DNA from: Comamonas sp. Y33R10-2
GTDB lineage: Bacteria > Pseudomonadota > Gammaproteobacteria > Burkholderiales > Burkholderiaceae_C
DNA length: 64,000 nucleotides
Assembly (NCBI RefSeq): GCF_019355935.1
Contig: NZ_CP079925.1
Span: 1,054,001-1,118,000 of the forward strand
Reading direction: 5' to 3'
The notes under the pieces were generated by a model, which saw only the letters and a program-made list of their open reading frames with translations, made no database searches and was not told where the DNA came from. The position numbers and the translations under genes were made by a program. Every line of letters begins with the position of its first letter. Position 1 is the stretch's first letter. Below are positions 29,089 through 37,416 of this stretch, piece after piece.

Positions 29089-30039
29089 TTAAACGCTGGG
29101 AATGGCCGATGTTTGCGCCGGCGGCAGCGCAGTGGTCTCTGCCGTTTTCAGCAGCCATTGCTGAAAGCAGCTGACCTTGTGATCTTTCTCCGACTCTTTG
29201 GTCTGCACCAAACAGTAGCCTTGGCGCGGCCGGTGGGTTTGGGGAAAGACCTGCACCAAGCGACCCGATTTGAGTTCTTCTTGAAACAAAAACAGCGGCA
29301 CCAGCGCAAACCCAAGGCCTGAGATGGCCGCCTCGGCAATCATCAGCAATTGGTGAAAGCGCGGGGCTTGTCCCATATCGGGCGAGCCCAAGCCAAACTC
29401 GGCAAAAAAATCAGCCCAAAAATCACGTGATGGATTGGTGTGCGCCAAAAGAGGCTGGCCTATCAAGTCCTCAGGACGAGTGACTTTTTTATAGCTCAAA
29501 AGTGCGGGTGAGCACACGACTCCAAAAGCATCCCCTACATTCAAGCGCGTTACGTTATGGCCCGCCGCGCTTTGACTTCCTAAGCGAATGCTCAAATGCA
29601 CGGGGCGTTGACTCTCTAGCGCATCGGCTTCGCTGGCCAAGATATCTACGTGAATATGGGGGTATCTGCGTTGAAAATCCGGCAGACGCGGAACAAGCCA
29701 GCGAATGGCAAAGCCGGTGTTGACGATGAGTGAAAGAGTTTCTTCTTGCACTGCACGTCGCGCCGTTTGGCTTGCTTGATGAATTTTGGCCAATGCCTCG
29801 CTGACTTCTTGGTAGTAGGCGCTTCCAGCGGGTGTCAGGCGAATGAATTTGCCGTTACGCACAAACAAGGCGACGCCTAGGTCTTGCTCTAGCGTTTGGA
29901 CCATGCGGCTAACGGCCGCTTGCGTGACATGCAACTCTTGCGCTGCGCCCGTAAAACTGAGCAGACGAGCCGCCACAGAAAAGTAGCGCACGGCCGTCAG
30001 CGAAGGCATGCGTTCTGAAACACGTAGCGCTTGGCTCAT
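29089..30039 (-). CDS. LysR-family regulator (GcvA-like)
   Basis: A 316-aa regulator. The helix-turn-helix is at about 12-70 (LTAVRYFSVAARLLSFTGAAQELHVTQAAVSRMVQTLEQDLGVALFVR), followed by the periplasmic-binding-like effector domain (LSIRLGSQSAAG, WADFFAEFGLG). The start ATG overlaps the stop of the upstream IclR gene by four bases, so the two regulators are translationally coupled. This pairing suggests dual control of the adjacent aromatic-acid genes. The effector is unknown. Confidence 0.9.
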   Translation of the reverse strand: MSQALRVSERMPSLTAVRYFSVAARLLSFTGAAQELHVTQAAVSRMVQTLEQDLGVALFVRNGKFIRLTPAGSAYYQEVSEALAKIHQASQTARRAVQEETLSLIVNTGFAIRWLVPRLPDFQRRYPHIHVDILASEADALESQRPVHLSIRLGSQSAAGHNVTRLNVGDAFGVVCSPALLSYKKVTRPEDLIGQPLLAHTNPSRDFWADFFAEFGLGSPDMGQAPRFHQLLMIAEAAISGLGFALVPLFLFQEELKSGRLVQVFPQTHRPRQGYCLVQTKESEKDHKVSCFQQWLLKTAETTALPPAQTSAIPSV

Positions 30040-30857
30040 CGGTCAATCCAAGAAATACTGGTCTCGCCAATGTCCCGCGCTAGGGCTATGAGCTTGGGCA
30101 GGTAAGCCTGCGTAATGGCTTCGTTGTCTATCGTGTTTTTGGTGAAGACCAAGTTCAGCGAGCCCAGCAGGGTCTCATCACACTGCACAGGCACGGCGAC
30201 GCTAGAAAAGCGGGCATTTTGCACATCAGCACTGACTGCATAGCCTCGGGTGCGCGTTTCGGCGATGGTTTCCAGCACTGTTTGTAGATCGGACTCGTCG
30301 ACGTCGCATTCTTTTTGGCGGTAGCGCAGATCAGTAAGCACGGCGGCTAAACGCTCCTCGCTGCAGGCGGCTAAATAGGCTCGGCCCAGCGCAGTCTTTA
30401 GTACGGGCAAGCGCTCGCCCAGCAAGGCGTGGTTGTGCGCCATGGGGCTTTGCTTGCGGGTGGATGCTAAAAGCACCATCCAGCCGGCTTCAAAGGTGGC
30501 GAGGTTGCACGGCCACAGCAGCTGAGTGGCCTGCGCTTGAAGCTGGGGAATGGCCACTTGGCTGACCCATGCGCGCTCTTGGTATCCATCGCCCAGCACT
30601 CGGGCCAAGCGCGAGAGGCGGTACTGCCCATCACGCTCACCCAAGGCCACATAGCCTTCTTGGCGCAGCGTCTCTAGCAGCCGTTTGGTAGTGGTGCGGT
30701 GAATACCGCTGGCTCTGGCTAACTCACTGGTCGAGCACATGCCACCCGGCATTTGATTGAGCGAGCGCAGCAGCGAGAGTCCACGCGCCAAGCCTCGCAC
30801 TTCTTTGTACTGCGGATCGGGGCATGCGGCAGTTGCTTTGGGTTGGGTGGTAGCCAT
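30036..30857 (-). CDS. IclR-family regulator, MhpR paralogue
   Basis: A 273-aa regulator closely resembling the MhpR at 24087-24908: YKEVRGLARGLSLLRSLNQMPGG corresponds to YKDVRSLSRGLALLQALNRAPGG there, and IHRTTTKRLLETLRQEGYV to IHRTTVKRLLETLRADGYV. The recognition helix is nearly identical, so it should bind a GTGCAC-type operator; one is present at 32065-32083 before the long plus-strand operon. The start is ATG 30857; GTG 30896 is possible. It is followed by an overlapping lysR gene. Confidence 0.9.
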   Translation of the reverse strand: MATTQPKATAACPDPQYKEVRGLARGLSLLRSLNQMPGGMCSTSELARASGIHRTTTKRLLETLRQEGYVALGERDGQYRLSRLARVLGDGYQERAWVSQVAIPQLQAQATQLLWPCNLATFEAGWMVLLASTRKQSPMAHNHALLGERLPVLKTALGRAYLAACSEERLAAVLTDLRYRQKECDVDESDLQTVLETIAETRTRGYAVSADVQNARFSSVAVPVQCDETLLGSLNLVFTKNTIDNEAITQAYLPKLIALARDIGETSISWIDR

Positions 30858-31089
30858 GGCCTGTGTGTCGAGAAAGCGAAGAGGAGAAGTGAGCACGTGC
30901 GCTCAAGATATCGTGGAGAGTAATCAATGCGGTGATGGGGCGCTGCGTGTAGGGATGCTCTGTGGGGTGAGTGGTTTGTAGATTAGGTACAGCAGTGTTC
31001 GGGTCTGCCTAGAGGTTGTTTAAACCGGGTCCAAATGATGTCTACGTTGTGTCGTAATACTATTCATTTTGCTACTAAAAACGTAGCGT

Positions 31090-31156
31090 TATGTCTAGTT
31101 AAATTAATAGGTTGATATATAAACACTCGTTAAATCCATTAATTTAATTAGACATA
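31090..31156. repeat. AT-rich 19-bp inverted repeat
   Basis: 31090-31108 (begins TATGTCTAGTTAAATTAAT) pairs with 31138-31156 (ATTAATTTAATTAGACATA) with one mismatch, around a 29-bp spacer; with G-T pairs the stem extends outward through TAGC. It lies just past the 3' end of the gntR gene in an AT-rich 270-bp gap (30858-31169), unlike the GC-rich surroundings. It could be a terminator-like stem, a binding site or a small mobile remnant. Confidence 0.6.
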
Positions 31157-31169
31157 GTGCTATGAATTT

Positions 31170-31943
31170 TTATAAACGCATCAGCGCATAGGGGTTGCTT
31201 GATTCGTTGTCAAAGTAGTGCATAGGTACTTTGGCCAAAAACTCAGAAAACCCAGAGTTACCCGCTGGCAGGTGCTTTTGCATGGCCTCCATTGCGCGGC
31301 GTTCATCGCCGCTGGAGATGGCTTTGACAATGGCGGCATGGTCTTCCAGCGAGCGCTGTATGTGCGCGGGAGAAGCCAAACCGCCCACGCGGTACATCTT
31401 GACTTGGCGGCGGGCTGCCTTGATTTGGTTGGCCAAAATCTGGTTGTGGCTGGCGTCGTAAATCACGTCATGAAAGGCCTCATTGGCCTTGCCGTATTCC
31501 ACCGGCGAGTCAGCCCAGCGCTCGCACAAGGCGTTGGCCGCCTCCATGCGTGCAATTTGCAAGGCATCCACACGGCGGGCTGCCAGCTTGGTGCACAGTG
31601 GCTCCAGCTCGCTCACGTACTCCAACAAAGCACGCAACTCACCAATTGATTTGCGGGCAATTTGTGCGCCCGCATGGGGGGTGAGCTTGACCAGACCCAT
31701 CTGGGCCAGTTGCTTGAGCGCATCACGCACAGGGGTGCGGGAGACGTCAAATTTTTCTGCCAGTGAGCGCTCTTCCAGTGCCATTCCCGGTGTCAGCACC
31801 CCACGGTCAATGTCACTGAGCAAGGCCTCTTGCACGCTGAATGTATGGCGGCCTTTGCGTGGACTGCTGATGAGGGTGGGCGCTTGCATTGTCTCGTGGG
31901 CTTGCTCTTGGGCTGTCGCGATGGCTTGTTCTTGTGCAGTCAT
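31170..31943 (-). CDS. GntR-family (FCD) regulator
   Basis: A 257-aa regulator of the FadR/VanR type. The winged helix is at about 35-100 (SVQEALLSDIDRGVLTPGMALEERSLAEKFDVSRTPVRDALKQLAQMGLVKLTPHAGAQIA) and the all-helical FCD effector domain at about 105-230, with the metal-site pattern AFHDVIYDASHN. The start is ATG 31943; a TTG two codons earlier is unlikely. It is divergent from the Bug receptor gene and probably represses that promoter. FCD regulators commonly respond to carboxylates. Confidence 0.88.
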   Translation of the reverse strand: MTAQEQAIATAQEQAHETMQAPTLISSPRKGRHTFSVQEALLSDIDRGVLTPGMALEERSLAEKFDVSRTPVRDALKQLAQMGLVKLTPHAGAQIARKSIGELRALLEYVSELEPLCTKLAARRVDALQIARMEAANALCERWADSPVEYGKANEAFHDVIYDASHNQILANQIKAARRQVKMYRVGGLASPAHIQRSLEDHAAIVKAISSGDERRAMEAMQKHLPAGNSGFSEFLAKVPMHYFDNESSNPYALMRL

Positions 31944-31972
31944 GGGCAAAGAGAGTGTAGTTTTAATACAAG

Positions 31973-31993
31973 TTGGTTTATCAAAAATACCAA
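31973..31993. promoter_or_regulatory. candidate GntR operator
   Basis: TTGGT and ACCAA spaced by 11 AT-rich bases, 30 bp before the gntR start. GntR/FCD sites usually carry GT...AC half sites with short spacing, so the fit is partial. Confidence 0.3.
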
Positions 31994-32064
31994 AATGTTT
32001 GTTCTAAAAACCAAATCATAGTTTTGACATGCAAATAACCATGCTTGGGTTTTCCCTGATGCAT

Positions 32065-32083
32065 CTGTGCACTCTTTGCACAG
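32065..32083. promoter_or_regulatory. candidate operator for the MhpR-like IclR regulator
   Basis: CTGTGCA-CTCTT-TGCACAG is a perfect 7-bp inverted repeat. Aligned with the MhpR operator at 23956-23972 it has the same GTGCAC-N3-nTGCACA layout. It lies 137 bp before the start of the long plus-strand operon. A T-rich stretch follows, so a hairpin terminator reading is also possible, but no gene lies upstream on this strand. Confidence 0.5.
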
Positions 32084-32219
32084 TCTTTTTAATTTTTTAA
32101 TCAGATAAATAATGGAGCATCTTTCAGAAGATACGTGCCAATTGGAGGTGTTGATTGGGGCAGTGAATTGCTGCTGATGTCATCAACGCCTGTTGCTACA
32201 CATAAGGATGAGACACGCT

Positions 32220-33182
32220 ATGAAAAAAATGTTGCGCCAAATCGGACTGGGTTGCTTGCTTGTGGCAAGCGCTGCTGCAGCCAATGCCAATACCTATCCG
32301 AATGGTCCCGTCAAAATCGTTGTTCCTTATCCAGCAGCTTCTGGAACGGATGCGATTGCACGTATCGTGGCGGACGAGCTTGGACGCAAAATCAAGCAGC
32401 CCGTGGTTGTGGAAAACCGTCCGGGTGCTGGCGGTCTGATTGGCACTCGCTACGTGACGACGACGGCTGCTAATGGTTTGACGCTGTTGATGCACACCAC
32501 CGCATGGCCTGCACAACCTATTTTTGTGCGCAACCCTGGTGTGAGCGTGCCTGACGCGCTGGAGCCCATCTCCAAAGTCGCACAAGGCCGTTTGTTGCTG
32601 ACAGCGCCTAAAAACCTACAGGCGAACACTTTTCAAGAACTCATGAGCTATGCAAAGGCTCACCCCGGCAAGCTGAACTACGGCACTACCGGCCCAGGTG
32701 ATGTGCTGCTGAGCTTTGGTGTGATGCAGGACAAGTACGCAGTCAAGATGGAGCACATTCAGTACCGCGGTTCGGCCCCTTTGCTGAATGCTTTGGTGGC
32801 AGAAGAAGTGCAGATGTCTTTGCAGTCTGAGTTTCCGCCTCTGCCTTTCATCAAGGAAGGCCGCCTCAAGCCTTTGGCCATTACGGGTGACGGCCGCTCC
32901 AAGGTTTACCCAGACACCCCCACATTTACCGAGCTGGGTCTGCCCAATGTGCGCAGCAACTGGATGGGTCTGTTTGCCCCCAAAGGCACCTCTAAGGAAG
33001 TGCTGGACAAGATCAACCGTGATGTGAACGAAATCCTGCGCTCGCCTGAGACGGTCAAACGTGTGGAGAACCTGTACTTCGAGGCAAAGCCCTCTACACG
33101 TGAAGAGCTGCGCCAGCAAATTCAACAAAGCATTACCGAATGGACGGCTCTGGCCTCCCGTTTGGGCATCACGCCCCAGTAA
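32220..33182 (+). CDS. Bug/TctC-type periplasmic solute receptor
   Basis: A 320-aa periplasmic binding protein. The signal peptide is about residues 1-24 (MKKMLRQIGLGCLLVASAAAANA). The mature part begins NTYPNGPVKIVVPYPAASGTDAIARIVADELG and includes VVENRPGAGGLIG and YPDTPTFTELGLPNV, all Bug-family blocks. It is the first gene of the long plus-strand catabolic run, implying a ligand that is the pathway substrate, probably an aromatic carboxylate. ATG 32220 is used (AAGGATG at 32204-32210); a longer frame from 32193 is less likely because it delays the signal peptide. Confidence 0.88.
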   Translation: MKKMLRQIGLGCLLVASAAAANANTYPNGPVKIVVPYPAASGTDAIARIVADELGRKIKQPVVVENRPGAGGLIGTRYVTTTAANGLTLLMHTTAWPAQPIFVRNPGVSVPDALEPISKVAQGRLLLTAPKNLQANTFQELMSYAKAHPGKLNYGTTGPGDVLLSFGVMQDKYAVKMEHIQYRGSAPLLNALVAEEVQMSLQSEFPPLPFIKEGRLKPLAITGDGRSKVYPDTPTFTELGLPNVRSNWMGLFAPKGTSKEVLDKINRDVNEILRSPETVKRVENLYFEAKPSTREELRQQIQQSITEWTALASRLGITPQ

Positions 33183-33251
33183 GACCGGGCAGACCGCGAC
33201 CGCCACAACCACCGCGATTGAGATACGCAGCGACAGCTCTACAGGATATTT

Positions 33252-34052
33252 ATGTTGGATACCCAAACCATTGCGCAACTGGCCCGCGAGCTGCACGACA
33301 GCGAACAAAGTCGTGTGCAAAGTGAGCACTTTTCCAAGCGCTTTCCAGACATGACGATCGAGGATGGTTACGCCATCTCTCGTGCATGGGTGGCTCACAA
33401 AATTGCGCAAGGAGACGTGGTCAGAGGGCACAAGATTGGCCTGACATCGCGCGCCATGCAAATCAGCAGCCAAATCGATGAGCCCGATTACGGAACCTTG
33501 CTGCAAAGCATGTTTTTTGCGCAAGGCGATATTCCTGTCAATCGTTTTATTGCCCCCCGCGTAGAGGTAGAGCTGGCATTTATCTTGGCCAAGCCGCTGC
33601 AAGGCCCGAACGTGACGATTTTTGATGTGCTCAAAGCCACCGACTACGTGGTGCCGGCTATCGAAATCATCGACTCGCGCATTGAGCAGTTCGATCGCGT
33701 CACCAAAGCGCCGCGCCGTGTGTTTGACACTATTTCGGACAACGCGGCCAACGCCGGCATCGTGCTGGGCGGCAACCCCGTGCGCCCGGATGCGGTGGAC
33801 CTGCGCTGGGTGAGCGCTTTGCTGCACAAAAACGGCGTGATCGAAGAGTCGGGCGTGGCCGCTGCTGTGCTCAACCATCCCGCAACTGGTGTGGCGTGGT
33901 TGGCCAATAAGTTGGCGCCTTGGGGTGAATCGCTGCAAGCCGGCGAGGTGGTTTTGGCTGGTTCCTTCACGCGCCCTGTGTCCGCTGTGGCGGGCGATAA
34001 CTTTCATGTGGACTACGGCCCCTTGGGCTCCGTAGCCTTTCGCTTTATCTAA
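33252..34052 (+). CDS. hpaH: 2-oxohept-4-ene-1,7-dioate hydratase-like (HpaH)
   Basis: A 266-aa hydratase. It strongly recalls E. coli HpaH/HpcG, which hydrates 2-hydroxyhepta-2,4-diene-1,7-dioate in the homoprotocatechuate pathway: [80 protein letters not shown] and [17 protein letters not shown]. It is clearly different from the mhpD in this window. A C7-dicarboxylate substrate is therefore likelier than pentadienoate, pointing to a ring-cleavage substrate with an acetic-acid side chain. The resemblance is from memory, not a search. Confidence 0.85.
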   Translation: MLDTQTIAQLARELHDSEQSRVQSEHFSKRFPDMTIEDGYAISRAWVAHKIAQGDVVRGHKIGLTSRAMQISSQIDEPDYGTLLQSMFFAQGDIPVNRFIAPRVEVELAFILAKPLQGPNVTIFDVLKATDYVVPAIEIIDSRIEQFDRVTKAPRRVFDTISDNAANAGIVLGGNPVRPDAVDLRWVSALLHKNGVIEESGVAAAVLNHPATGVAWLANKLAPWGESLQAGEVVLAGSFTRPVSAVAGDNFHVDYGPLGSVAFRFI

Positions 34053-34083
34053 CTGATCTTCGCTTCGGTTTTCAAGGATTTTT

Positions 34084-34638
34084 ATGGCATTGCTACCCAA
34101 AGGTCACTTCCGTCACATTGGCATTTTTGCTTTTGAGCCGTCTACGCTGATTCAGTTTTACTCGCGCTGGTTTGGCTTGGTGGTGTCTGATCACGGTATT
34201 GGCTCCACAGGTCACGAAGTGGCTTTCATGACTGCCGACCCCGAAGAGCACCATCAACTGGCGATTGCCAACGGTCGCAAGCCCGAATGGCCCGGCATGA
34301 ACCAAATCTCTTTCGTGTACGAAGATCTGGAAACGCTCAAAGGCTTGGCTGAAGACTTCCACAAGGAAGGCGTCAAGATCTTGCAGCAAAAAGACCATGG
34401 CAACACTTGGAGCATCTATGTGGAAGACCCAGAAGGTAATCGCATTGAGTGCTACACACCCACGCCTTGGTATGTGAGTCAGCCCATCTGGTGGCCGCTG
34501 GATTTGGTCAATGAAGATGTGCAGACCATCCGCGCACGCACCGAGCAATCGGCCAAAGTCAGCAAGGGCTTCAAGATGCGCAGCGAGTGGCAAGCCGAGA
34601 TTCAGGCGCGCATTGATGCGCAGCGTCAACTGCCTTAA
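34084..34638 (+). CDS. single-domain extradiol dioxygenase (VOC fold)
   Basis: A 184-aa vicinal-oxygen-chelate protein. Probable iron ligands are His11 (FRHIGIF), His56 or His57 (EEHHQL) and Glu122; His105 and Tyr112 fit the catalytic positions. From His105 to Glu122 it follows the PROSITE extradiol pattern (H-x5-[LIVMF]-Y-x2-D-P-x-G-x3-E), except for the residue two before the His. Two-domain class I enzymes are about 300 aa; this is the short one-domain kind. It has a paralogue at 36807-37337 with the same residues at the same positions. AAGGA precedes the start. It likely opens the catechol made by the C2/C1 hydroxylase. Confidence 0.8.
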   Translation: MALLPKGHFRHIGIFAFEPSTLIQFYSRWFGLVVSDHGIGSTGHEVAFMTADPEEHHQLAIANGRKPEWPGMNQISFVYEDLETLKGLAEDFHKEGVKILQQKDHGNTWSIYVEDPEGNRIECYTPTPWYVSQPIWWPLDLVNEDVQTIRARTEQSAKVSKGFKMRSEWQAEIQARIDAQRQLP

Positions 34639-34702
34639 CTCATAGGCCCTTCAGCCCCTTTGCTCATTGCCTTTGTTTCTATCTTTATTCAGTTCGATTG
34701 CC

Positions 34703-35536
34703 ATGCGTCTCACCCCTGAAAATACCAGCCGTTTTGTACAAGCAGGCCCTGTCAAGATTCACTATCACGAAGCCGGTGAAGGTCCTGTTTTGCTGTGCAT
34801 TCACGGGGGAGCGCCGGGCGCTTTTGGATGGAGCAACTTTGGACGCAATTTAGAAGCGCTGTCGCAAAACTTTCGGACCTTGATTGTTGACCTGCCCGGT
34901 TACGGCAAGTCCGACAAGCCCGTCATTGAAGGCCCGCGCACAGGTGCATATGCGCAATGCTTCAAAGATATGCTGCAAGCATTGGGAGTTGAGAAGGCCC
35001 ATATTTTGGGCATGGCCACGGGCGGCTCTGTGGCGATCAAGATGGCCTTGGAGTATCCGGGTGTGGTGGACAAGCTGGTGCTGATCAACTGCCCCGGTGG
35101 CTTGTCTTTATTCCAGCAAAAAGCGGTACCCGCCACGCACAGCTATTACCAAGGTGAAGGCCCCAGCATGGAGCGCATGCGAGCCAGCATGGAGCGCTTG
35201 GTGTTTGATAAGCGCTGCATTACGGACGACATGGTTCGCGAGCGCTATGAGGCCAGCATTGCCCCCGAATTCATGAATCAGGCACCAGAAGGTAAGGGCG
35301 GTAAGCCCGGCGAAACCTTAGAGGTTCTGTGGCCTGAGCTGCATCGTATTGAAGCGCAAACTTTGATTATCTGGGGGCGAGATAATCCCACTTTGAATTT
35401 TGATAACGCTATTTTTATGCTCAACCGCATTAAAAACTCTCGAGTTCATATTCATTCTCAATGTGGTCTTTTGGTGCCGATTGAAAAGCCTGAGGAATTT
35501 AATAATGAGGTTTATGGGTTTCTTCAGCTGAAATAA
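34703..35536 (+). CDS. alpha/beta-hydrolase homologue lacking catalytic Ser and His
   Basis: A 277-aa protein clearly of the meta-cleavage-product hydrolase family: HGGAPGAFGWSNFGRN near 34-49, IVDLPGYGKSDKP, and LIIWGRDNPTLNFD with Asp227. However, the nucleophile elbow reads GMATGG with Ala105 in place of Ser, and the His motif reads SQCGLLVPIE with Leu256 in place of His (compare GNSMGG and [10 protein letters not shown] in MhpC). The frame is full length, so this is not simple decay. It may be a non-hydrolytic enzyme such as an isomerase, a binding partner, or an early pseudogene. The last 200 bp are more AT-rich than the rest. The start ATG 34703 has no good ribosome binding site. Confidence 0.8.
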   Translation: MRLTPENTSRFVQAGPVKIHYHEAGEGPVLLCIHGGAPGAFGWSNFGRNLEALSQNFRTLIVDLPGYGKSDKPVIEGPRTGAYAQCFKDMLQALGVEKAHILGMATGGSVAIKMALEYPGVVDKLVLINCPGGLSLFQQKAVPATHSYYQGEGPSMERMRASMERLVFDKRCITDDMVRERYEASIAPEFMNQAPEGKGGKPGETLEVLWPELHRIEAQTLIIWGRDNPTLNFDNAIFMLNRIKNSRVHIHSQCGLLVPIEKPEEFNNEVYGFLQLK

Positions 35537-35548
35537 AAAATAAATTTT

Positions 35549-35597
35549 AAAAAATGAGTGCATTTATTTGCATTGGATAAACTCGCCCTCATTTTTT
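35549..35597 (+). terminator. terminator after the hydrolase homologue
   Basis: AAAAAATGAG (35549-35558) with CTCATTTTTT (35588-35597), a 10-bp stem with a 29-nt loop and an adjacent T run. It separates the first block of the plus-strand run from the porin. Confidence 0.7.
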
Positions 35598-35626
35598 TAT
35601 TGGAGATTCTGGATGGTTTGTGTTTC

Positions 35627-35642
35627 CAGTGAATTTTCACTG
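35627..35642. promoter_or_regulatory. inverted repeat upstream of the porin
   Basis: CAGTGAA-TT-TTCACTG, a perfect 7-bp inverted repeat 83 bp before the porin start. Possibly a regulator site or a small leader hairpin. Confidence 0.3.
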
Positions 35643-35724
35643 AAAAAATAGAAATAACCACCTGAATAAAAAGCATCGTTATTCATAACGAAATCATTAA
35701 GATAATAATTGCAGGAGACAAAAA

Positions 35725-36789
35725 ATGAAGAATATAACAATCGTCGGTGTAATGGCTGCTGCGGCATGCGTGGGTGCATCCGCACAAACGAGCTCAGTGC
35801 AAATGTACGGTGTGGCAGACATGGGCTTTGCCCACATCAGCAACAAAGGCGGCAGCAGCTCGAACGCTGTGACCAGTGGCCGTTTGCAGTCCTCGCGCAT
35901 TGGTTTTCGCGGCAATGAAGACCTCGGTGGTGGCCTGAGTGCAGTGTTCACACTGGAGAGCGGTATTGAAATGGATACCGGTACCTCCACATCGTCCTCG
36001 GTGTTCTTCAATCGTCAAGCATGGGTGGGTCTGAAGTCTGCACAGCTTGGCACGGTGACTTTGGGTCGCCAATATTCCCCTATTTACGATTATCTGGTGC
36101 TGTCCAGTGGCGCGCCTACTTTTGGTTTGGTCGGTGGCGCCGTTGATGGTATTGCGATTCCTGGTTCATCGGTCGGTCGTTTTGATAACACCATTGGCGG
36201 CAGCCGTACCGATAACTCCATCAAATACACCAGCCCGAGCCTAAGCGGTTTTACGGCGACAGCGATGATGGGCTTGGGTGAAGTTGCGGGCGATAGCTCA
36301 GCAGGCCGTACTTTGTCGGCAGGCGTGGGCTATCTCAATGGTCCATTGACTGCTGCCGTGACCTATCTCACACGTGACTGCAAGAGCGGCGGTGGCTGCG
36401 CTGGTGCTGAGGCAAAAGACAAAGTCCTTGCTTTCTCAGGCCGCTATGACTTTGGCTTTGTGAACTTGGGTGCGATTTATACGCAGCAACGCAATGCCAA
36501 AAATGCCAAAGATGTGGATGGCGATGTGATGTCCGTGCGCGCAGTGTTCCCTGTGAATGCATGGCGTCTGTCGGCAGGCTATCAAGTTCTAAACGACAAA
36601 TCTGCGCGTAATCAGGATGTCAAGCAGTTCAACTTGGGCGCGACTTATGACCTGAGCAAGCGCAGCACTCTGTACGCCTTCTACACCAATCAAAAGGTGA
36701 GCAATGGCGGTATTGCGTCTATGGGATTGGTGAACTCCAGCAACTCCCGTCAAAACCAGTGGAGCGTTGGCATGCGCCACGCTTTCTAA
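35725..36789 (+). CDS. Gram-negative outer-membrane porin
   Basis: A 354-aa 16-strand-type trimeric porin of the betaproteobacterial Omp32 group. The signal peptide is residues 1-20 (cleavage after GASA), then QTSSVQMYGVADMGFAHISNKG as the first strand, RIGFRGNEDLGGGLSAVFTLESG and QAWVGLKSAQLGTVTLGRQYSP in the body, and a C-terminal phenylalanine (WSVGMRHAF), needed for outer-membrane insertion. It has an AGGAGAC ribosome binding site. Embedded in the catabolic run, it probably lets the aromatic acid cross the outer membrane toward the Bug receptors. Confidence 0.93.
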   Translation: MKNITIVGVMAAAACVGASAQTSSVQMYGVADMGFAHISNKGGSSSNAVTSGRLQSSRIGFRGNEDLGGGLSAVFTLESGIEMDTGTSTSSSVFFNRQAWVGLKSAQLGTVTLGRQYSPIYDYLVLSSGAPTFGLVGGAVDGIAIPGSSVGRFDNTIGGSRTDNSIKYTSPSLSGFTATAMMGLGEVAGDSSAGRTLSAGVGYLNGPLTAAVTYLTRDCKSGGGCAGAEAKDKVLAFSGRYDFGFVNLGAIYTQQRNAKNAKDVDGDVMSVRAVFPVNAWRLSAGYQVLNDKSARNQDVKQFNLGATYDLSKRSTLYAFYTNQKVSNGGIASMGLVNSSNSRQNQWSVGMRHAF

Positions 36790-36806
36790 GCAAGAGGCTA
36801 ATAGGT

Positions 36807-37337
36807 ATGACCCAGAAATTGACAGCGCACTTCAAACACGTGGGTATCTACGTGATTGAACTGGAAAAAATGGCGAACTTCTACCAAGATTTTTTTGGTA
36901 TGACGAAAACCGATGGTGGCCAAGGTAGCGTAGGCAAAGGTGCTTTCTTAAGTGCCGACCCTACAGAGCACCATCAAGTGGTGTTGGTTGTTGGGCGCGA
37001 GCCTGGCAGCAAACCCACCGTCAACCAGCTGTCATTTTTGGTGCCCGATCTCACGACTCTCAAAGGCTTTCATGCCAAAGCGCTGAAAGAGGAAGTGCCC
37101 ATTAATATGGTTAAAAGCCATGGCAATGCACTCAGTCTTTATGTGCAGGACCCCGAGGGTAATCAGTGCGAGATTTACTGCCATACGCCATGGTATGTGA
37201 GCCAGCCTGTCGGTAAACCATTGGATCTGACTTTATCTGAGGCAGAGATTTTGGAGAAAGTCGAGGCTGAGTGTCGCGATAATCCAAGCTTTATGCCGCG
37301 TCAGCAATGGGTTGAAAATATGCAAAAGCAAATGTAA
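36807..37337 (+). CDS. second single-domain extradiol dioxygenase (VOC fold)
   Basis: A 176-aa VOC protein paralogous to the one at 34084-34638. His11 (FKHVGIY), His55/His56 (TEHHQV), His105, Tyr112 and Glu122 occupy the same positions, and the segment from His105 to Glu122 again follows the extradiol pattern. Both end their catalytic part with TPWYVSQP. It starts 17 bp after the porin, so it is in the same transcript. Two such enzymes could use different substrates or form a heteromer. ATG 36807 is chosen because the longer frame overlaps the porin. Confidence 0.8.
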   Translation: MTQKLTAHFKHVGIYVIELEKMANFYQDFFGMTKTDGGQGSVGKGAFLSADPTEHHQVVLVVGREPGSKPTVNQLSFLVPDLTTLKGFHAKALKEEVPINMVKSHGNALSLYVQDPEGNQCEIYCHTPWYVSQPVGKPLDLTLSEAEILEKVEAECRDNPSFMPRQQWVENMQKQM

Positions 37338-37416
37338 TTTTGCTCAGGTTTTTCAATGGGTAAGCTAAATAAGACTTGGTATAAAAAAATCTAAGCCAAG
37401 TCTTTAGGAGACAAAC

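Noticed and set aside
31160..31169. CRISPR array or phage attachment site in the AT-rich gap
   Set aside because: Only one inverted repeat pair is present; there are no regularly spaced direct repeats and no integrase gene nearby.
36759..36806. Upstream start for the second VOC dioxygenase
   Set aside because: It would overlap the end of the porin, and the conserved protein begins at 36807.
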